Positions 13,201 to 26,218 of a stretch of DNA of 64,000 bases are shown piece by piece (the first letter of the stretch is position 1; every line of letters starts with the position of its first letter). The notes below the pieces were generated by a model. It saw only the letters and a list, made by a program, of their open reading frames with translations, ran no database searches and had not been told where the DNA came from. The DNA is from Anas platyrhynchos (lineage: Eukaryota; Chordata; Aves; Anseriformes; Anatidae). Both the position numbers and the translations under genes were made by a program. The stretch lies in assembly GCF_047663525.1 (NCBI RefSeq), contig NC_092606.1, forward strand, positions 6,632,501 to 6,696,500. Reading direction: 5' to 3'.

Positions 13201-16200
13201 AACCCATGCCAGGGCACGGAGCAGCTGGGAAATTTTGGCTGCTGCAGGCAGCAGTGTGCAGCACCGCCAGCCGAAATCTACAGCAAGGTGCCAGGCTGCG
13301 GGGCGAGGAGCAGGAGCCCTGAAAAAGTCCCAGCTTGCTGCTCCCATCCCTTCCTTTCCCAGCATCTTTGTTCCAAAAATACGCAAGCCCTGGATCCTTG
13401 GAGGTATCCCCACGATCTCCAGCGACTCCGTGAGGGATGAGGGCTTAATTTTGGGTGAGGGATTTGGGCTCGGGTTCCCAGCAGTGAGAGCTGGTGTGGT
13501 CCTGAGGCTGCTCTTCGGGGCTGGGGCTGTGTGGAGGAGTGTCTGGAGCTGTGCTGTGGGGCCAGGGTGTGCTTGGGATGCTCTGCACATCCTGAATCGA
13601 TCAGAGCTCCGTTTCATGCATCTGCCTCTTTAGGAAGAGCTTATGATAGTGCTGTGGAGAAAGCTGGATGCAGATACAACTTGCAATGAAAACGCAAGGT
13701 CATGGTTATACCCCTGCAATCTCATCTATTACGAGTCCAGAGCTAATGTAATTGTTCTGCCTTAAACAAAAAGCGGGATCTAGTGCAAGAAGCAGGCAGT
13801 GGCGTCCCCCTCGATGGCGGGGAGCACGAGCAGCAGGCCCTGGTAGCGTTTGGGAAGGGCCCAAAACTGCAACGTCCTCAGCACTTTTTCCTTTGGAAAT
13901 CATCCTAATGACTGCTAACGAGTCCTGCTCGTACTGTGACAGTTTTACCCGGCGCTCGTGTCATTCGTGCCTGAAAATAGATTCAGAGACTGCTACGGCT
14001 CCGATAATCCGGGTGCTGCTGGTGCAGCTGCGCCGAGTGAGGTTTCCCCTGCAACCGAACACGCGCTCAGGCTCCGTTTGCTGCCTCTCCGCTGCTTTTC
14101 AACGTGCTCGGTTTGATTAAATTTTAAAGGACCACTACATTAGGCTAAGATATGCAAATCAGATTAGCTGGATGATTTTCTTTTTTTAAATTTTGCTTAC
14201 TCAAGCGCACTGAGTGAAAGAGCACAAGCTGACTTGCACATGGAGCCTGAATGCCATTAAACAGGAGCTAATTAGTCGCTGTGCTGTTCAGCAGTTCTAG
14301 CAACTTTGGGTTTTGCTGCCTTATTGCTGGTCCTTAATTTGGTGTGAAATGACAAATTCGGTGCTTGGAGCTGAACGGGGCTTTATCGGTGCGCGGCGGT
14401 CGTTCGTTTTTTTCCCAAGTGATGCTCCAAGGCTAGGGCTGCAAGAAATGGGATTTTCTTGCTGGAACAAACAAGTTGCTCAGGTGTGTTTAGGTATGTG
14501 GGGATCTAGTACCCTGATCATTTGGTAAAGAACCCTATTACCTGGGAAATGGAGGTGCTGTCATAATACTGACCCAAGTGTCTCCCCACTGGATCCGAGT
14601 CTCCAGATCCCTCTGGTGTTTGGATGCAGCCTCGGCTGGCTGCTCAGAACCATTCGGGTGCTGCTAGAAATGGAGCAGGGATGTTTCCAGCCGCCACAGC
14701 ACAAATGCAAGGGTCAAGTTTTCCTCCCTGCCAGCCAGTGTTCATTGCAGAGTGGAGGAAGGTCCGTGTTCAAAGAAGGTGCCCTGTTGGTGTTAAGCTG
14801 GGTATCTTGGGTGGTTGGGTGCGAAGTGAAGCTCTTCCGAGGCAGGGTAATCAGAAGTGCTGTTTAAAAAGAAAACCAGCACTGAAAGACAGACTGATGT
14901 CATCAGCTTCTCTGACAGTGGTGATGGGGAAATCTTTCTGTATCCTCCAAATGTGACAAGGAGCACTGAACCAGAAGAAAAAGCCCCGCAGAAAGTTGCG
15001 CAGCGAGGCTGGATGCAGACTGCCGGCCTGCAGAAGGGCTCGCGTGGCTCTGGGGTGGCTCACAGTCCCCGAGCACTGCGGGATGGGGCCGTGTGTGCCT
15101 GGCAGCACCACCCAGCCCTAACCCTGCCTGCTGCGGGGCCTCGCTGGGCGCTGTGCTCTCGATGGGGAGCCACAGCCCCGTGCAGAGCTGGGTGCAGCTC
15201 TCCGCTCCCAGCAGCTCTCTGCCTTCAAGGGCTGCGCTGTCGCACGGCATTAGCGGCCCTGCCTTCAGCCAGGCACAGCCTGGCACTGTTGCTTAGCAAC
15301 TCTGCCCGATTTCCAAAATCCCAAATCCCCACACTCGCTAGCACAGGAGGGATGGGAGCTGCTGCTGCTGCAGCTTCCCGGGGCGAGAGGCGGTAGGAAC
15401 AGCTCTTGGCTCGCACCCATCCCCAAATCTGTGCTGGGAGGAGGGGGCAGGAGGTGCTGGGCACCCCGAGCATCAGCACAGCGTTGCTCCAGGCACCTGG
15501 CTGAAATGGGGTGTGTTTGGTGGGATTTCATGCGCTCTGCTGGGGATAACTGAGGTCAGGCAGGGAGGCAGAAGCAGGCTGTCCTAGGAGTCGACCCGCC
15601 TTGGTTTCCCTCCCTGTACCCCCACAGGCAGGGTGCAGCCCGCAGGGGGCTGTGAGGAGGAGTTGGGGAGAAATCACCTCCGTTTGGAGCCCGGAGAGCC
15701 CCTGTACGAGGAGCTGCCCCCAGCAGAAGCAGCGGCTGGAATGGCACGGGGTGCCGGCATGCAGTGGAAGGCTTTGGCATAAAGCAGCTGCTCCGTGGCC
15801 CTGTCTCACATCCTGCACCCCCTCTGCTGCTCGCCTCATGGTGGGCTAGCAGCCCCACAGCTGCCCAAATTTCACTTCCCCACTTGCAGCCTTGCTTCCG
15901 ACCCCGTGCCCACGCTCCCCAGGGATGAGACTCCTCTGCTCGGGGATGAAGATCGCTGGAGGAAGGGAGCTGAACCCTTGCCAGCACCTCCGCTTCCCAG
16001 CTAGGTGTCCAGAGGGGCTCCGAGCGGTGAGCTTTAACCACAGCCCCTTGAAATTGGACATCAAACATCAAATCCCCTTGAATACTGCTGTCCCTCGCAA
16101 AGAAGGATGCGCTCTGTGAGCCAGCACTCGGGCAGCACGCCCTGCTTTCCCACAGCCCCATGGCAGCTCTGGCTGGCTGGGGTGGCCCAAGGAGATGGGA

Positions 16201-18853
16201 TTTGGCCTCCTCCCCGATGGATGAGATGTCTCCAGCACGCATCGTGCCCGGGCTGTGGCTCCCTGCGAGCAGAGGGCTCCACGGTGCCCGCTGCCCTGAT
16301 CTGGCAGAGTTTGTTGTGGGGAGGAGGAGTAGAGGTGGGAGGAGGAGACAGAGGGAATGAGGGTTTTTAAGCAAAGGATCTCATTAGTTCCTTATATCTG
16401 CCAGTTTCCATAGTAACTGGGGAAGAGAGGAAACCTAAATCTGAGCGTGTCTGGGTAGCTGGATGCCTGCACCCGACCCGCACGCAGCCACTCTGCAGCT
16501 CGGGGAGCACAGGGGGTCACGGGCTGCCCGCGGAGCCACCCCATGGCCATGGGGTATTGGGGCTGCCCATGGAGGAGCAGGTCTGTGCACCACCCTATGG
16601 ATTTATAGGGCCCTTTGCTGCTTTTACCCTTCCATGGTGTGTGAGCAGACCCAGCTATCCCTCCTCTAATCCCTCCGTACAGCAGCACGGGTATCTGCTC
16701 TCAGCAATGGGAATTTACTGGAGCAGTGACATGAGGGTGCCCGTCCCTGAGCCTCCCACCCAAGCCTGTAGCCTCCCCCCTTGCTGGCACCCGAAGGCTG
16801 AGGCTCGCCCTGCCCTGCACCGTCCCAAGAGCCAGAGGCTGCTGGGCTGGGGCTTCGTGTTCTGTGCATTTGCTTCTGTTCTGGCTTCTCCGTGATGTCC
16901 CTTGGAAACAGGTGTGTCGTGGTCATGTCCATGCAGTTCTGCAGGTGAAATCACCCATCTGTGAGTGCCGAGGTCACACAAACTCTGTCACAGCCCTGTG
17001 CTGGAGCAGATGGGCAGCGGGGTTCTGCTCTTTGATTACTTTAAAAAAATAATAATATAAAATGCGGGTAATGGGGGACAGGGGAAGGATTTTGATTACT
17101 TTATAAGATGTTGGATTGACCAGAAATGTTGCTCTGTGAGTGAGAGGGGGAAGCAGGAGGAAGCTGGCACCCAGGTGCACCTCAAGCAGGGATCTTCCTT
17201 CTCTGCCCTCGTCTTCTGGCTACCTCTGGGGCAGCCTGCCTGGGGCTGCTGGGGGCTGTAGGTACAGCAGAGCCCTTGTACCCTCTGAGCTGCTGAATCT
17301 CAGCCTTGTCAAGGTGCTGAGTTCTCCTGGTCCCTGCCCAGGATCACATAAGTGAAAGCCCTGCAAGATCAGCGAATACTTAACAAAGGATCACAGCCTG
17401 AAAAGAAAGAGGTGGCTCCACAGAAGCAAACAGGACTTTTTTCTTTGTCATAGCTGCTCCTGTCCCCAGAGACATCTCCGGGACAGAAGTCAGCGTTTCC
17501 TTGTGTGCTTGCATCCTGGGAACGCTCCTCTGGGCTCTGCTGTCTCCACCGATGATGAATCTGAATTAACAGATGTGTTTTTCTTCCTTTTTCTCTCTGA
17601 AGACACCGTCTCCAGCAAGCTGCAGAACAACAACGTGTACACCATCGCCAAGAGGAACGTGGAGGGCCAGGACATGCTCTACCAGTCTCTGAAGCTCACC
17701 AACGGCATCTGGATCTTGGCTGAGCTGCGCATTCAGCCGGGCAACCCCAACTACACGGTGAGGTCGCGGGGACATGGCTGTGCCTCGTGTGCTTGTTCTC
17801 AGGCAGATGCTGTTAATTTGACCCAGGGGCTAGGAATTCCTACTGGACTGGAAAAAAAGTGATACACAACAGAATTGCTCTGTTACCAGCGGGTTGGGAT
17901 AATGCCCACTCAGCACCGAGCTTTTATTTGCCAAGGTTACCCAGAGATAAAGCCAAGAGACATTAGCGAGAAAGCTTTGCCAGGACACCCTTCCCCCTCT
18001 AGTAAACAAGAAGAAATTTATGCCCTGCTGGCTCCTGCAGCAGAGCCTGGCTGTCTGGGCGTCGGAGGCGCTTTGGGCTCGTGCTGGCATCAGCTGGGGC
18101 TGGTGGGGAGGTGCTGTCTGGCCGGCATTGCGCACCCCTGTGTAGCCCTTCCCTTTCTTTTTACTCCTCTTCTGAGGATCTGCATCCCCTTATTAAAACA
18201 TTTCTCACCTGGTGGAATTCCCACCAGGAATTTTAAGAGAAATCCCCGCTCTGGGGAGCTGGAGGGGGAAAGCAGGCGATGGCAAGTGCTTCAACATGTT
18301 TACGACGAGGATTGATGCCACCACAGTGATCTTGGCCCAGTCCTCGCTTTCGAGAGGGGCGACATCCAAGTTTTCTGCTCAGTCCTGACAGATGCAGTGT
18401 TGTAAGCAAACACACCCTCAGGCATGGCGCTGTGATTTACAGCGTGAGGGCACGTCCCTTGTCACAGAGCCGGGCACGGCGGCCCCTTCCTTCGTGCCCA
18501 CAGAGCTGTCTGCTTTTGGTAAGGAATTTGGGAACCCCGACGTGGGTGTTTGAATCCATGCACTTCCTCCTGCTCACAGCAAGCTCTGAAAAAAAAGCAT
18601 TTAGATGGTAGTGATGAAGAAAGCAGTTCCCAGAAAAAATATTTGGGGTGACTGTGACCGCTCACATCCATTTTCTGTCCCCCCCATGGTGTAGGTCAGT
18701 TGCCTTCATGGGCTCGGCAGAAAGCTCCTGCCTTCCTCGGTGCCACCCCTAACCTCTGCTCCCCTCCTCTCTCCGCAGCTCTCCCTGAAATGCCGAGCTC
18801 CCGAGGTGTCCCAGTACATCTACCAGGCCTACGATGCCATCCTGAAGAACTGA
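1245..18853 (+). CDS. AP2B1: AP-2 complex subunit beta (beta2-adaptin), C-terminal part: last five coding exons
   Basis: Large beta subunit of the AP-2 clathrin adaptor, which links cargo and PtdIns(4,5)P2 at the plasma membrane to clathrin. The window holds only the C-terminal appendage (ear), about 176 residues. Coding exons are 1245-1374, 9410-9494, 10267-10353, 17603-17757 and 18779-18853; all have AG/GT borders and compatible phases, and the stop TGA is at 18851-18853. Recognisable pieces are FGVIPSTPLAIHTPLM, VAVKNNIDVFYFSCL, ATWKDIPNENELQFQIK, RNVEGQDMLYQSLKLTNGIW and SQYIYQAYDAILKN. The beta2-ear platform residues known to bind accessory proteins (Trp841/Lys842 in ATWKD, Tyr888 in DMLYQ, Glu902 in AELRIQ; human numbering) are present. 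The paralogue AP1B1 is excluded by FGVIPSTPLAIHTPL and NPNYTLSLK. Trunk, hinge and promoter lie upstream of the window. Confidence 0.97.
1375..9409 (+). other. AP2B1 intron
   Basis: An 8-kb intron between ear exons. I see no coding exon, rRNA or tRNA. It has a T-run at about 8710-8725 and a weak box C/D snoRNA-like candidate at 2425-2517. An open frame on the - strand at 5180-5572 has no recognisable protein content. Confidence 0.7.
10354..17602 (+). other. AP2B1 intron
   Basis: A 7.2-kb intron, partly GC-rich (13100-13650 and 15000-16900). Long open frames there, such as 15556-16374 on the - strand, reflect low stop-codon density and show no recognisable domain. There is a G-run at about 11270-11281 and an A/T-rich stretch at 12820-12850. 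Confidence 0.7.
17603..17757 (+). CDS. AP2B1: AP2B1 penultimate coding exon (ear platform)
   Basis: This 155-nt exon follows a pyrimidine-rich acceptor (ttctctctgaag) and ends at a GTGAGG donor. It completes the Asp codon begun in 10267-10353 and encodes DTVSSKLQNNN through QPGNPNYT. It carries the platform residues corresponding to Tyr888 and Glu902 of human AP2B1. The reading frame passes directly to LSLKCRAPEV in the last exon. Confidence 0.95.
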
Positions 18854-21040
18854 CGGGGGCCAGCCCGTGCCTCGCCCTGCAGGAGGAGGAGGGAGAAAGG
18901 GGCCCCCAGTCCTCCTCTGCCGCCGGTGCAGGGAAAAAAGCACTCGTAACTGGAAGCAGCTGTATTCATGTGTAGGATTTCAGTCAAAGGCACTGATTAA
19001 ACAAGGTAGCAATTAGTATCCACGTGCTAACGATGATAGGGAACAACCCCTTTGGTATTTTTAGCGTCCATTGAGTTTGTAACCACTGCTTCGACTACTC
19101 CCACACCCCCTGCCCATCACTCCTTGTCCGTTCTCGTGGGCTTCTCCATTTTGTGCCAATGTTCAGTGTTTTCTAAATGGCTTTAGGTGTAGTTCTGATT
19201 TTGTAAAATACTGCTCACTGGAGGAAAAAAAAAAAAAGCAAAAACCACATGTCGGCTCATTAAAACAAGGCAAAATTGTCAAAAACATACACTGCACTTT
19301 ATTTTATATTTTTTATACATTTTTGAGTTTTTTTTTTATTGTAATTGGGTTAAAGGGAAAGTGATTCCAAGGAAGTTTTGGGAGCCCCCGAGGGCTGTTA
19401 GGCTCTCGCAGGGTGAGAAGGGCCTCGGGGAACTAGGAACAGAGCCATCCGCCTGGTCCGTGGAGACGGACGCGGCCCTAAAGCAGGGGGTTTTTATTAC
19501 ACTTGTTCCTCAGCCTCAGCTCTGCTCTTGGTGGTGTGTTTTCACTCCAGCCATCTCCCTGGCTCGTGATCTGCTGATTTAAGAAGCGAGGCTCTCCTTG
19601 GGTGGGGAGGAGCTGCGGACCTACACCCGTAATGGGGCAGCAGGGTTGAAAAAAGGGAAAGGAGCCTGCTTTTAGAGCAAAGGGCCCTGTGCAGAGCGTG
19701 AGGTGTGGTCTCTCCTCACCCTCTGCAGCTCCTCTTCTCGCTCGCTCTATGCCTGCTGCAGCCGAGCTGCCTTCTCGGCCGTCCCTTGAGCTGTGCCGCT
19801 TTCACCGGGCCCTCCCCTAGGCTGCTGTAACCCTGAGCGTGGCAGCGCTGCTTTCCCCCCAGGCACAAGGGCTTGGCAGGACCCTGGGGTGCTTGGCTGC
19901 TGCTGACCCCATCCCAGGGGGCTGAGCAGCTCTCCCCGTTCCTCTGCTGTCCCCCAAAACCCACCTGTTGGCACGCTGGGGGGACGCTTTGGGCTTGGTG
20001 GTGTTTGCACCCCGTTTGCCAAGTTGAGCAGACGTTGGAAGCTCAGTTCTCCGTGCCCCCAGGCCCATGGTGACAGATCCCTCGGGTTCCTGCTCAGCCC
20101 CTGCCCTGGCCCCTCTGTTCCTACCCGTCCTTAGGGCCAGGACCGCTTCCCTTTCCCATCCACAGCCGTGGCCTCACCACGTTGCCGCTCACCCGCTGAG
20201 TGCTGCAGCAACAGCAGTGAAAGCAAAGCCTTTGCATGCCCTCGCTCCGTCCATAGCTTGTCCTGCTTTTAAACCAAGCCCCTGCCCAGCACAGCTTCGC
20301 CCTCCCCAGCATGCTTTGACGCCACCGCCCCCCCAGCAAAGCTCTTCTGCACAGCAACCCCCCCGGTGTCACCAATTGCCACATTCAAGGTCAATAAATG
20401 CTTTATGGTGGGAGGTGGTTTGTTAGGACTCTGGCACTGTCCACAGCCAAGAAGCCAATGCTGGGAAGAGGTCAAACTGCCCCATTTATCCAGCCCTCAG
20501 CCCCTATAAAGAGAGGAGCCCCCAGCAGCGCACGGGAGCTGCAGGACCCCGGCAGAGGTGGTGTCCCTGGATAGGGAGCCCTGTGCTCCGCCGAGGCAAA
20601 AAGTGGGGCAGAGCTGGAGCAATCCAGCCCTCGAGCCCTGCCTGCGTGTGCTGGGAGGTGAAGTGCTCCAACGCCCGCAGGGACACCGCAGAAATTGTTA
20701 TTAGAGCAATTAACGAAGCACTGGCAGCACCGGGTGCAGGGCTGTGTCAGGGCAGGGGGATGGCAGAGGGTCAGAACTGCGCTCAGCCTCGCTCTGCTGA
20801 ACAGCCGGGGCAGCTTCGATGCGGGGAGGGGATGCTCAGCACCCCTTCCTCCTGCCAAATTTCCTCCCAGCTTTTGGGGCACGGGGGTGTCTCCGTGCCG
20901 CAGGGCAGAGCCTGGGCTCGGTCGGTGACGTTTCGCCCTCCCCTCCCGCCATGCCGCTCGGTTGTTCGCCGTGTAGCTGTGTTGCTCCTCAGGCTTTACC
21001 TGGTGTCCATGTCAATAAACTCATTTCCACAAAGCCGTGG
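18854..21040 (+). other. AP2B1: AP2B1 3' UTR region with candidate polyadenylation signals
   Basis: Noncoding sequence after the AP2B1 stop. It turns AT-rich at 19200-19350 (A-run, then T-rich tract), typical of a distal 3' UTR. Candidate poly(A) signals on the + strand are ATTAAA at 18996 and 19259, and AATAAA at 20393 and 21013. Which ones are used cannot be told from sequence, so the 3' end given is a maximum guess. Confidence 0.5.
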
Positions 21041-23200
21041 CTGTGGTGTGGCTCTGTGGGGCTGGGGACAGGGTCTGCTGCCCCCAGCTGCTGCCCGCTG
21101 GGGTGGGAGGCAGCTGCGTGTGCGCCCCGGGAGCCCCTCATCCCGTTCCCTGCACACAGCAGGCTCCCCAAAATAATTTCTGGGGCTTGCACAAGGAGGC
21201 ACCGAGTGTCCTCAGTGCTGCTCCTCTGCCTCTGCCTGCTGCTCTCTTCCCATCTCAGAGGGCAGCGTGCGGTGCAGGGGGCACCAGCTCCTCGGCACAG
21301 GCAGCCGAGGAGGAGCAGGAGGGAGATGGATGTGCTCATCCGGCCCTTTCTGGTCCCCAGATGGGCTCTGTGTTCCCTGACCCGCTTTTCCCAAGGGGAA
21401 ATGATAAAACAATAAGAGATGCTGATGCATTCAGAGTGCTCTTGGCCCATGCTGGCGCCTTGCAGAGGGTTTTGCCCGTCGCCGGTGCTGTCTGAGGCAG
21501 GGTGGGTTGGGCTGCAAAACCTCTGCGGTGGCAGCCGGCCCCAAACGAAGCCATCGAAGGGGCCGGGAAAGCAGCAGCACGGGAAGCAGGATGAGGGGTT
21601 CCCTCCTGCAGAACAGCCCTTTCCTTCGCCCCTACCCAGCTCTGGATTAGCAGCACGTGGAGGTGAAGTGACTCAGGACTGGGAGGGCAGGGAGAGCAGC
21701 AGCCCACCGTGCCCCCAAAGGGATGGGGGCAGCGTTCAGTGGGAACCCACAGTGCCGTGAGCCCCCGGGGCTGCCACCGTCCCTGTCACATCCCAGGGCG
21801 AGGGGAAGGGTTTGTCCCTCCCCACAGTTCTGCCAGGGGCTCCTCGGGGAGCACTCGGTCTTTGCTGCTGCTCTGGATTTACCGGCACGCTCGTGCCCTG
21901 CAAACGGGGACACGGCGACCCTGGGCTGTGCCGTTCCCTGCAAACTGGGTTTGCTTCCTTGGCACCGTCAGTCCCCAGTGCCGAGAGCTCAGGTGGCCGT
22001 CCCCAGGCTTGGAGCTGCTGCAGGGGGACCACACCATGGGGCAGGAACCTCCCCAGCTGCTCCGGGTTGCTCTGGCTGAGATGGGGCCAGCCAAAATCAC
22101 CGGGCAGGCTCCCCAAAACCACTGCGGCTCCCAACAGCCTCGCGCATCCCGCTCCGTGTGTGTGTAAGGGGTGACAGCAGGTCCCCAAGCCCATGGGGCA
22201 GAACGTGGAGAAGCTGTGACAGCCCCTGAGCCCTCAGCCTCACTTGTCCCCTGCGTGCCAGGACGTGGGAGCAATTTGGTGGCCGATTTTAGGTTCACAT
22301 CCATCTCCCGTGGCTGGGGCTGGGTGAAGCCTCCGCGCCGGCGGGGACGCGCCAGGATCCGTCCCCGCTCCCTTCCCCCCGCCACCGTATATTAAATTTC
22401 ACAAATAAAACTGCAAGTGAAGAGCATCTCAGAGGGAACTGCTAAAAATAGCCCCCAGGCTGGAGCCTGGATTGTGCAGGCGAGTTGGTTTGGTGTGCAG
22501 CCGCGATCCCTGCCCTTTCCCAGAAACGTCTCAGGCTGAGCGCAGCTCTCCGGCGGTGCCAGGAAGGGCTGCTGGGGGGCCGGGGGAGAGGAGCAGCACC
22601 TGGGGCTGGAAAAAAACCCACAGGGACACCCGAATATTTCCCTAGATGTGAGCACCAGGCAGCTTTGCAGGAAAACAAGCCCCACATCTCCGAAAGCCTG
22701 GGGTTGAGGTGCAGGGAAGGGCTCTGCCTGCCTGTGCCTGGCACCGACCTCAGCCCAGCCGTGGCGCAGAGCAGCACCGAGGCTTTGCTGGCTCCCCGTG
22801 TCCCCCTCCCCAGTTGTGGGGCCGTGCCTGCTGTCCCATTTTCCCCTGGGAAGGAAGAGGGATGCTGTGGCTGTGTGCTGATGCTGGTACCCTCCTCACC
22901 CCGGAGATGAGCCCCTCTGGATGATTTTTTCCCAGCAAAAGGTGTCGGTGAGGCTGGGGGGGCCCGGCTGTGCCATGGCCGGTGCTTGGGCTCTGCCAAG
23001 CCCCACGGGGGTGTCTCGGTGTTCACTGGAGTCCTGGGGAGCAGGAGCAGGGCTTGGGGGGCACTTGGAGGAGCAGAGAAGCTGGGGGGAGCCCTTGGAG
23101 GGGGGAAAACTGGGCCCCCACCTGGACCCACAGGCACCCCTTTCATCGCCATGGGGTAAAAGCTCAATGTGGGGTGTCCCAAAAACGCAGCTTCTGTTCC
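21041..23200. other. Intergenic, GC-rich; nothing recognised
   Basis: Spacer between the AP2B1 3' end and the RASL10B promoter region. It contains a + strand AATAAA at 22404-22409 without an identifiable transcript. I see no supported gene. Confidence 0.5.
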
Positions 23201-23229
23201 CAAAACGCTCCTTCCTCCATCCTGCCTCA

Positions 23230-24300
23230 CCCCACACCGAAGTGGGAGCACCCCCCCGGGACAGGGGGGCTCGGAGAAGCCCCCACGGAGGGGCCCAGGA
23301 GCACCGAGCCCCAAAGCGAGCGGGGCGGTGGGCGAGGGTCCTGCCATGGGGAGGGGGGGTAAAAAGCTGAGGGCACCGGGCTCCCCCCCCCCACGGGTGC
23401 TGGGCAGCGAGGGGGTGCCCGATCCGCGCTGCGGGGGCCATGGGAGGGTCTTGTGCCAGCGGCACCTCCCCAGAGCCCCGGCAGGAGAAGCGGTGCCCTT
23501 CGCGGCTCCCTGCGGAGCGCAGCGGGCCGGGCATTCCCCGCAGCAGCTCCCGGGCGCTGCCTCCATCCCCGCCTGCCTCCCTCCGCGGGCAGTCCCCGCA
23601 CATCCCCGCCCGGCCACAGCCTCCTTCCCTCCCCGGGCTGAGCCCGCAGCGCTCCGGGCACTGCCCGCCCCCTCCCCGGCCTCCTCCAGCCCCCCCCTGC
23701 TCGGGCATCCCCAGCCTCAACCCCCCCCGGGGGGCTCAGCCTCCAGCCCCGGCCGCCTCCCGTTTGCCCCCCCCCGACCCCCGGCAGCCCCATCCCGGCC
23801 GTGCCCGGGTTCCCCCCTTCCCCTTCATCCCCCCCCAGCCCTCCCCGTGTCCCCCCCCCCCAGCCCCCGCCGCCTCCCGGTCCCCGCACCGGGCTCTCCG
23901 CATGGCTCCGCCGCCCGCCGGGGCGCCGCCGGCCCGGGCCGCCGCTGCAAGGTACCGGGGGGGGGGGCACGGGGGGAATGGGGGGGTGATGGGGAGGGGG
24001 CAAAGTTGCCGCTGGGAGGGGGGCAGCGGGGTGGGGGGACCCCGTAAAGTTGAGCGGTGGAGCTAAGATGCTCCCCCCCCCCCCCCTCCTCCCTAGTTGG
24101 GTATGGGGGGGTCTGCGCCCCCCCCCCCCCCAAGCATCCCTGTGGTGCTACAGCCCTTTAATGGGCACCCCGGGGGGCGACCCCAAAACCCCCCCCCGCT
24201 CCCCTCTGCAGGGCTCGGGTTTGGGGAGGTGATGCTGGCCCCGTGGGGAGCGGGACGGGGCCGGCTGGGTCCTACCCCCCCGGGGTGGGGGTGGGCAAAT
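23230..24300 (+). promoter_or_regulatory. RASL10B: GC/CpG-rich putative RASL10B promoter and noncoding first exon
   Basis: Extremely GC-rich, CpG-dense stretch with many C/G homopolymers, 2.3 kb upstream of the RASL10B start codon. A possible noncoding exon ends at 23951 with the donor CAAG|GTACCG. A matching acceptor (ccttggccttgcag) ends at 26098, so exon 2 would run 26099-26434 and include the start codon. A small upstream ORF would begin at the ATG at 23902 and end about 26130 in the spliced RNA, out of frame with the main CDS. The exon structure is inferred. Confidence 0.5.
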
Positions 24301-26218
24301 TGGGGTGCCCAAGGTCACGGTGCCCCGGGGCCGTGCCCGCAGCCGGGGGTCACATCCCGGCCCCACAGCCCGTGGGGTGCTGCCGGGCTCGGCCTCACCG
24401 TGGTCCCCCCGTGGCCACCGCCGCGTCCCCACTGCGCGCCTCAGTTTCCCCCGGTGGCCCCAAACTGCCAGCGGGCAGCTCCGGGTGTTTCGGGGGCAGA
24501 GCGGCTTCTTGGGGCCTGTGGGGTGGCTGTCCCCGTGCGTGGGTCCCCGTCTGCCAGCCGGGAGGGGGACAGGGTTTTGGGGACCCCCGGCAGGGTGTGA
24601 GGGCAGCGCTCGGCTCTGCAGCTCGGGCACCCCGCGGTGTCCTGCGGGGCTGGGGCTGCCCGGCTGCGTGCCCCCGGCCCCAGAGGGGAGCTGGGGTCGC
24701 TTCTAGGAAGGGGAAGGGGCTGTGGGGACGGGGCTGTCCCTGCAGAGGGGTGGCCTGGCCATGACAGTGCTTTCTGCTGGCACAGTGAGGCCCTGGCGGG
24801 GCTGAGCCCCCCGCACCCCCCACCCCAAGGCACGCGGCTTGGGAACGCTCCGGGCACGGGGCTGGGGCGCACGGGTCCCCAGAGGCACTCGGCACCTGCG
24901 GGGTGGTCCCAGCCCCGTGCCATGGCCCCAGCCCCATGCCCAAACCCTCCCTGCTGCCCCTGGGCTGGATCAGGCCCTGCTGAAGGCCCCCAGCCCCGGT
25001 GCCGGTGCTGGCCCAGCCCGGCCACTCAGCACCCGCAGTGGGGATGTCCATGGCCAGGCTCTCCCCGGGGTGAAGAACCCCATGGGAACGGGGTGGCTGG
25101 AGCCCGCTGCCTTCTGGCAGCTCGGGGAGCGCTGCCCTGTGCTTTGGGGATGTTTTTCAGGGAAAGCAGACGAGAGCAGCAGGAATTGGTAAAAGCATCC
25201 ATGCCCCGGGAGAAAGCACGAGCAGGTTCCTAAGGATGGGGGCCAGAGCAGGACCCATCCCATTGCCCCTGCTGCTTCCATCAAACCCCCATTGCCAGGG
25301 GGCGTTCGGGACCCTCAGACCCAGCTCCTGCACCCGTGTGTGTGGGTTATTGCCCCTCGTGCCCCCTCCACGCCCAGCCCTACCCTAGGGCCCCCTCCTG
25401 CCTCGCCACGTGTGCCCGTGGCTTGCGGGCTCGCCCCGTCAGCTGGCTCGGAAATTAGCCTCCATCAAGTTAATTGCCAAACCGCTCAAAGCCTGAAATT
25501 AAACATTAAAGCTGTCGCTCGCAGGCACAGAGCGATCCCCTCCCCAGCAAGAGGCAGTTCTGGCTGTCCAAGCGGAGGGAAGATGGATTCCCCAGCTTGG
25601 GGCGGCACCGGAGCCACTGGGGGTGCCAGGGGACGCGTCCCCTGCTCTGCCAGGCCCGGGGGGACCATGAGCTGCTGGGCCCTCCCCAGGAGGTTTCCTT
25701 GCTCTGGTGCCAGAGGGGCTGAATGTGCCTCCCGTGGGGCTTTGGAAAGGGCAGGAACCAAAAGGAAACCCAAAGGAGAAGAGGAGCGGTGGTGAAATAG
25801 GAGCAGGAGATCCCCAGGGTGCGGCGGGAGGGAGGCGATGGGCACAGGGTGGTCCCCAGGGTTCTGCTGCCTTTTAGGAAACCCAGGTGAGACCCTTCCT
25901 GGGACAAGGCTTGCCCAAATCCTGGCTTTTTTGGGATGGGGGACCCTTGGCTCTTGCAGTGTCCACACTGGGGACATAGCCCAGCTCCTGGGGGACACCC
26001 ATAACCCTTTATCCACCTCCAAAACACCCCAACCCACAGCACCAGCGGGGTCTGCGGGGCATCCCCAGCGCCTGACCTCTTCCCCCTTGGCCTTGCAGTG
26101 AGGGGCTGTCCCGGCGGGGACACGCATCCTGAATGGGGCTGAGGCCCCCTGCGCGGGAATATGCAGCCTCGGAGCCGCGGGGGCAGCACCGGGGCAGCGG
26201 CCGGCGCGCGGCGGCGGC

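Noticed and set aside
15556-16374. 272-codon - strand open frame in an AP2B1 intron
   Set aside because: No recognisable domain, GC-driven, no poly(A) signal or splice context.
17550-17570. GATGATGA followed by CTGA near the AP2B1 exon at 17603, snoRNA-like
   Set aside because: The two boxes are only a few bases apart and there is no terminal stem.
22442-24066. Long overlapping open frames on both strands (up to 391 codons)
   Set aside because: They lie in extreme GC-rich promoter sequence where stop codons are rare. Composition is Pro/Gly/Ala/Arg-rich with no domain, and frames overlap on both strands.
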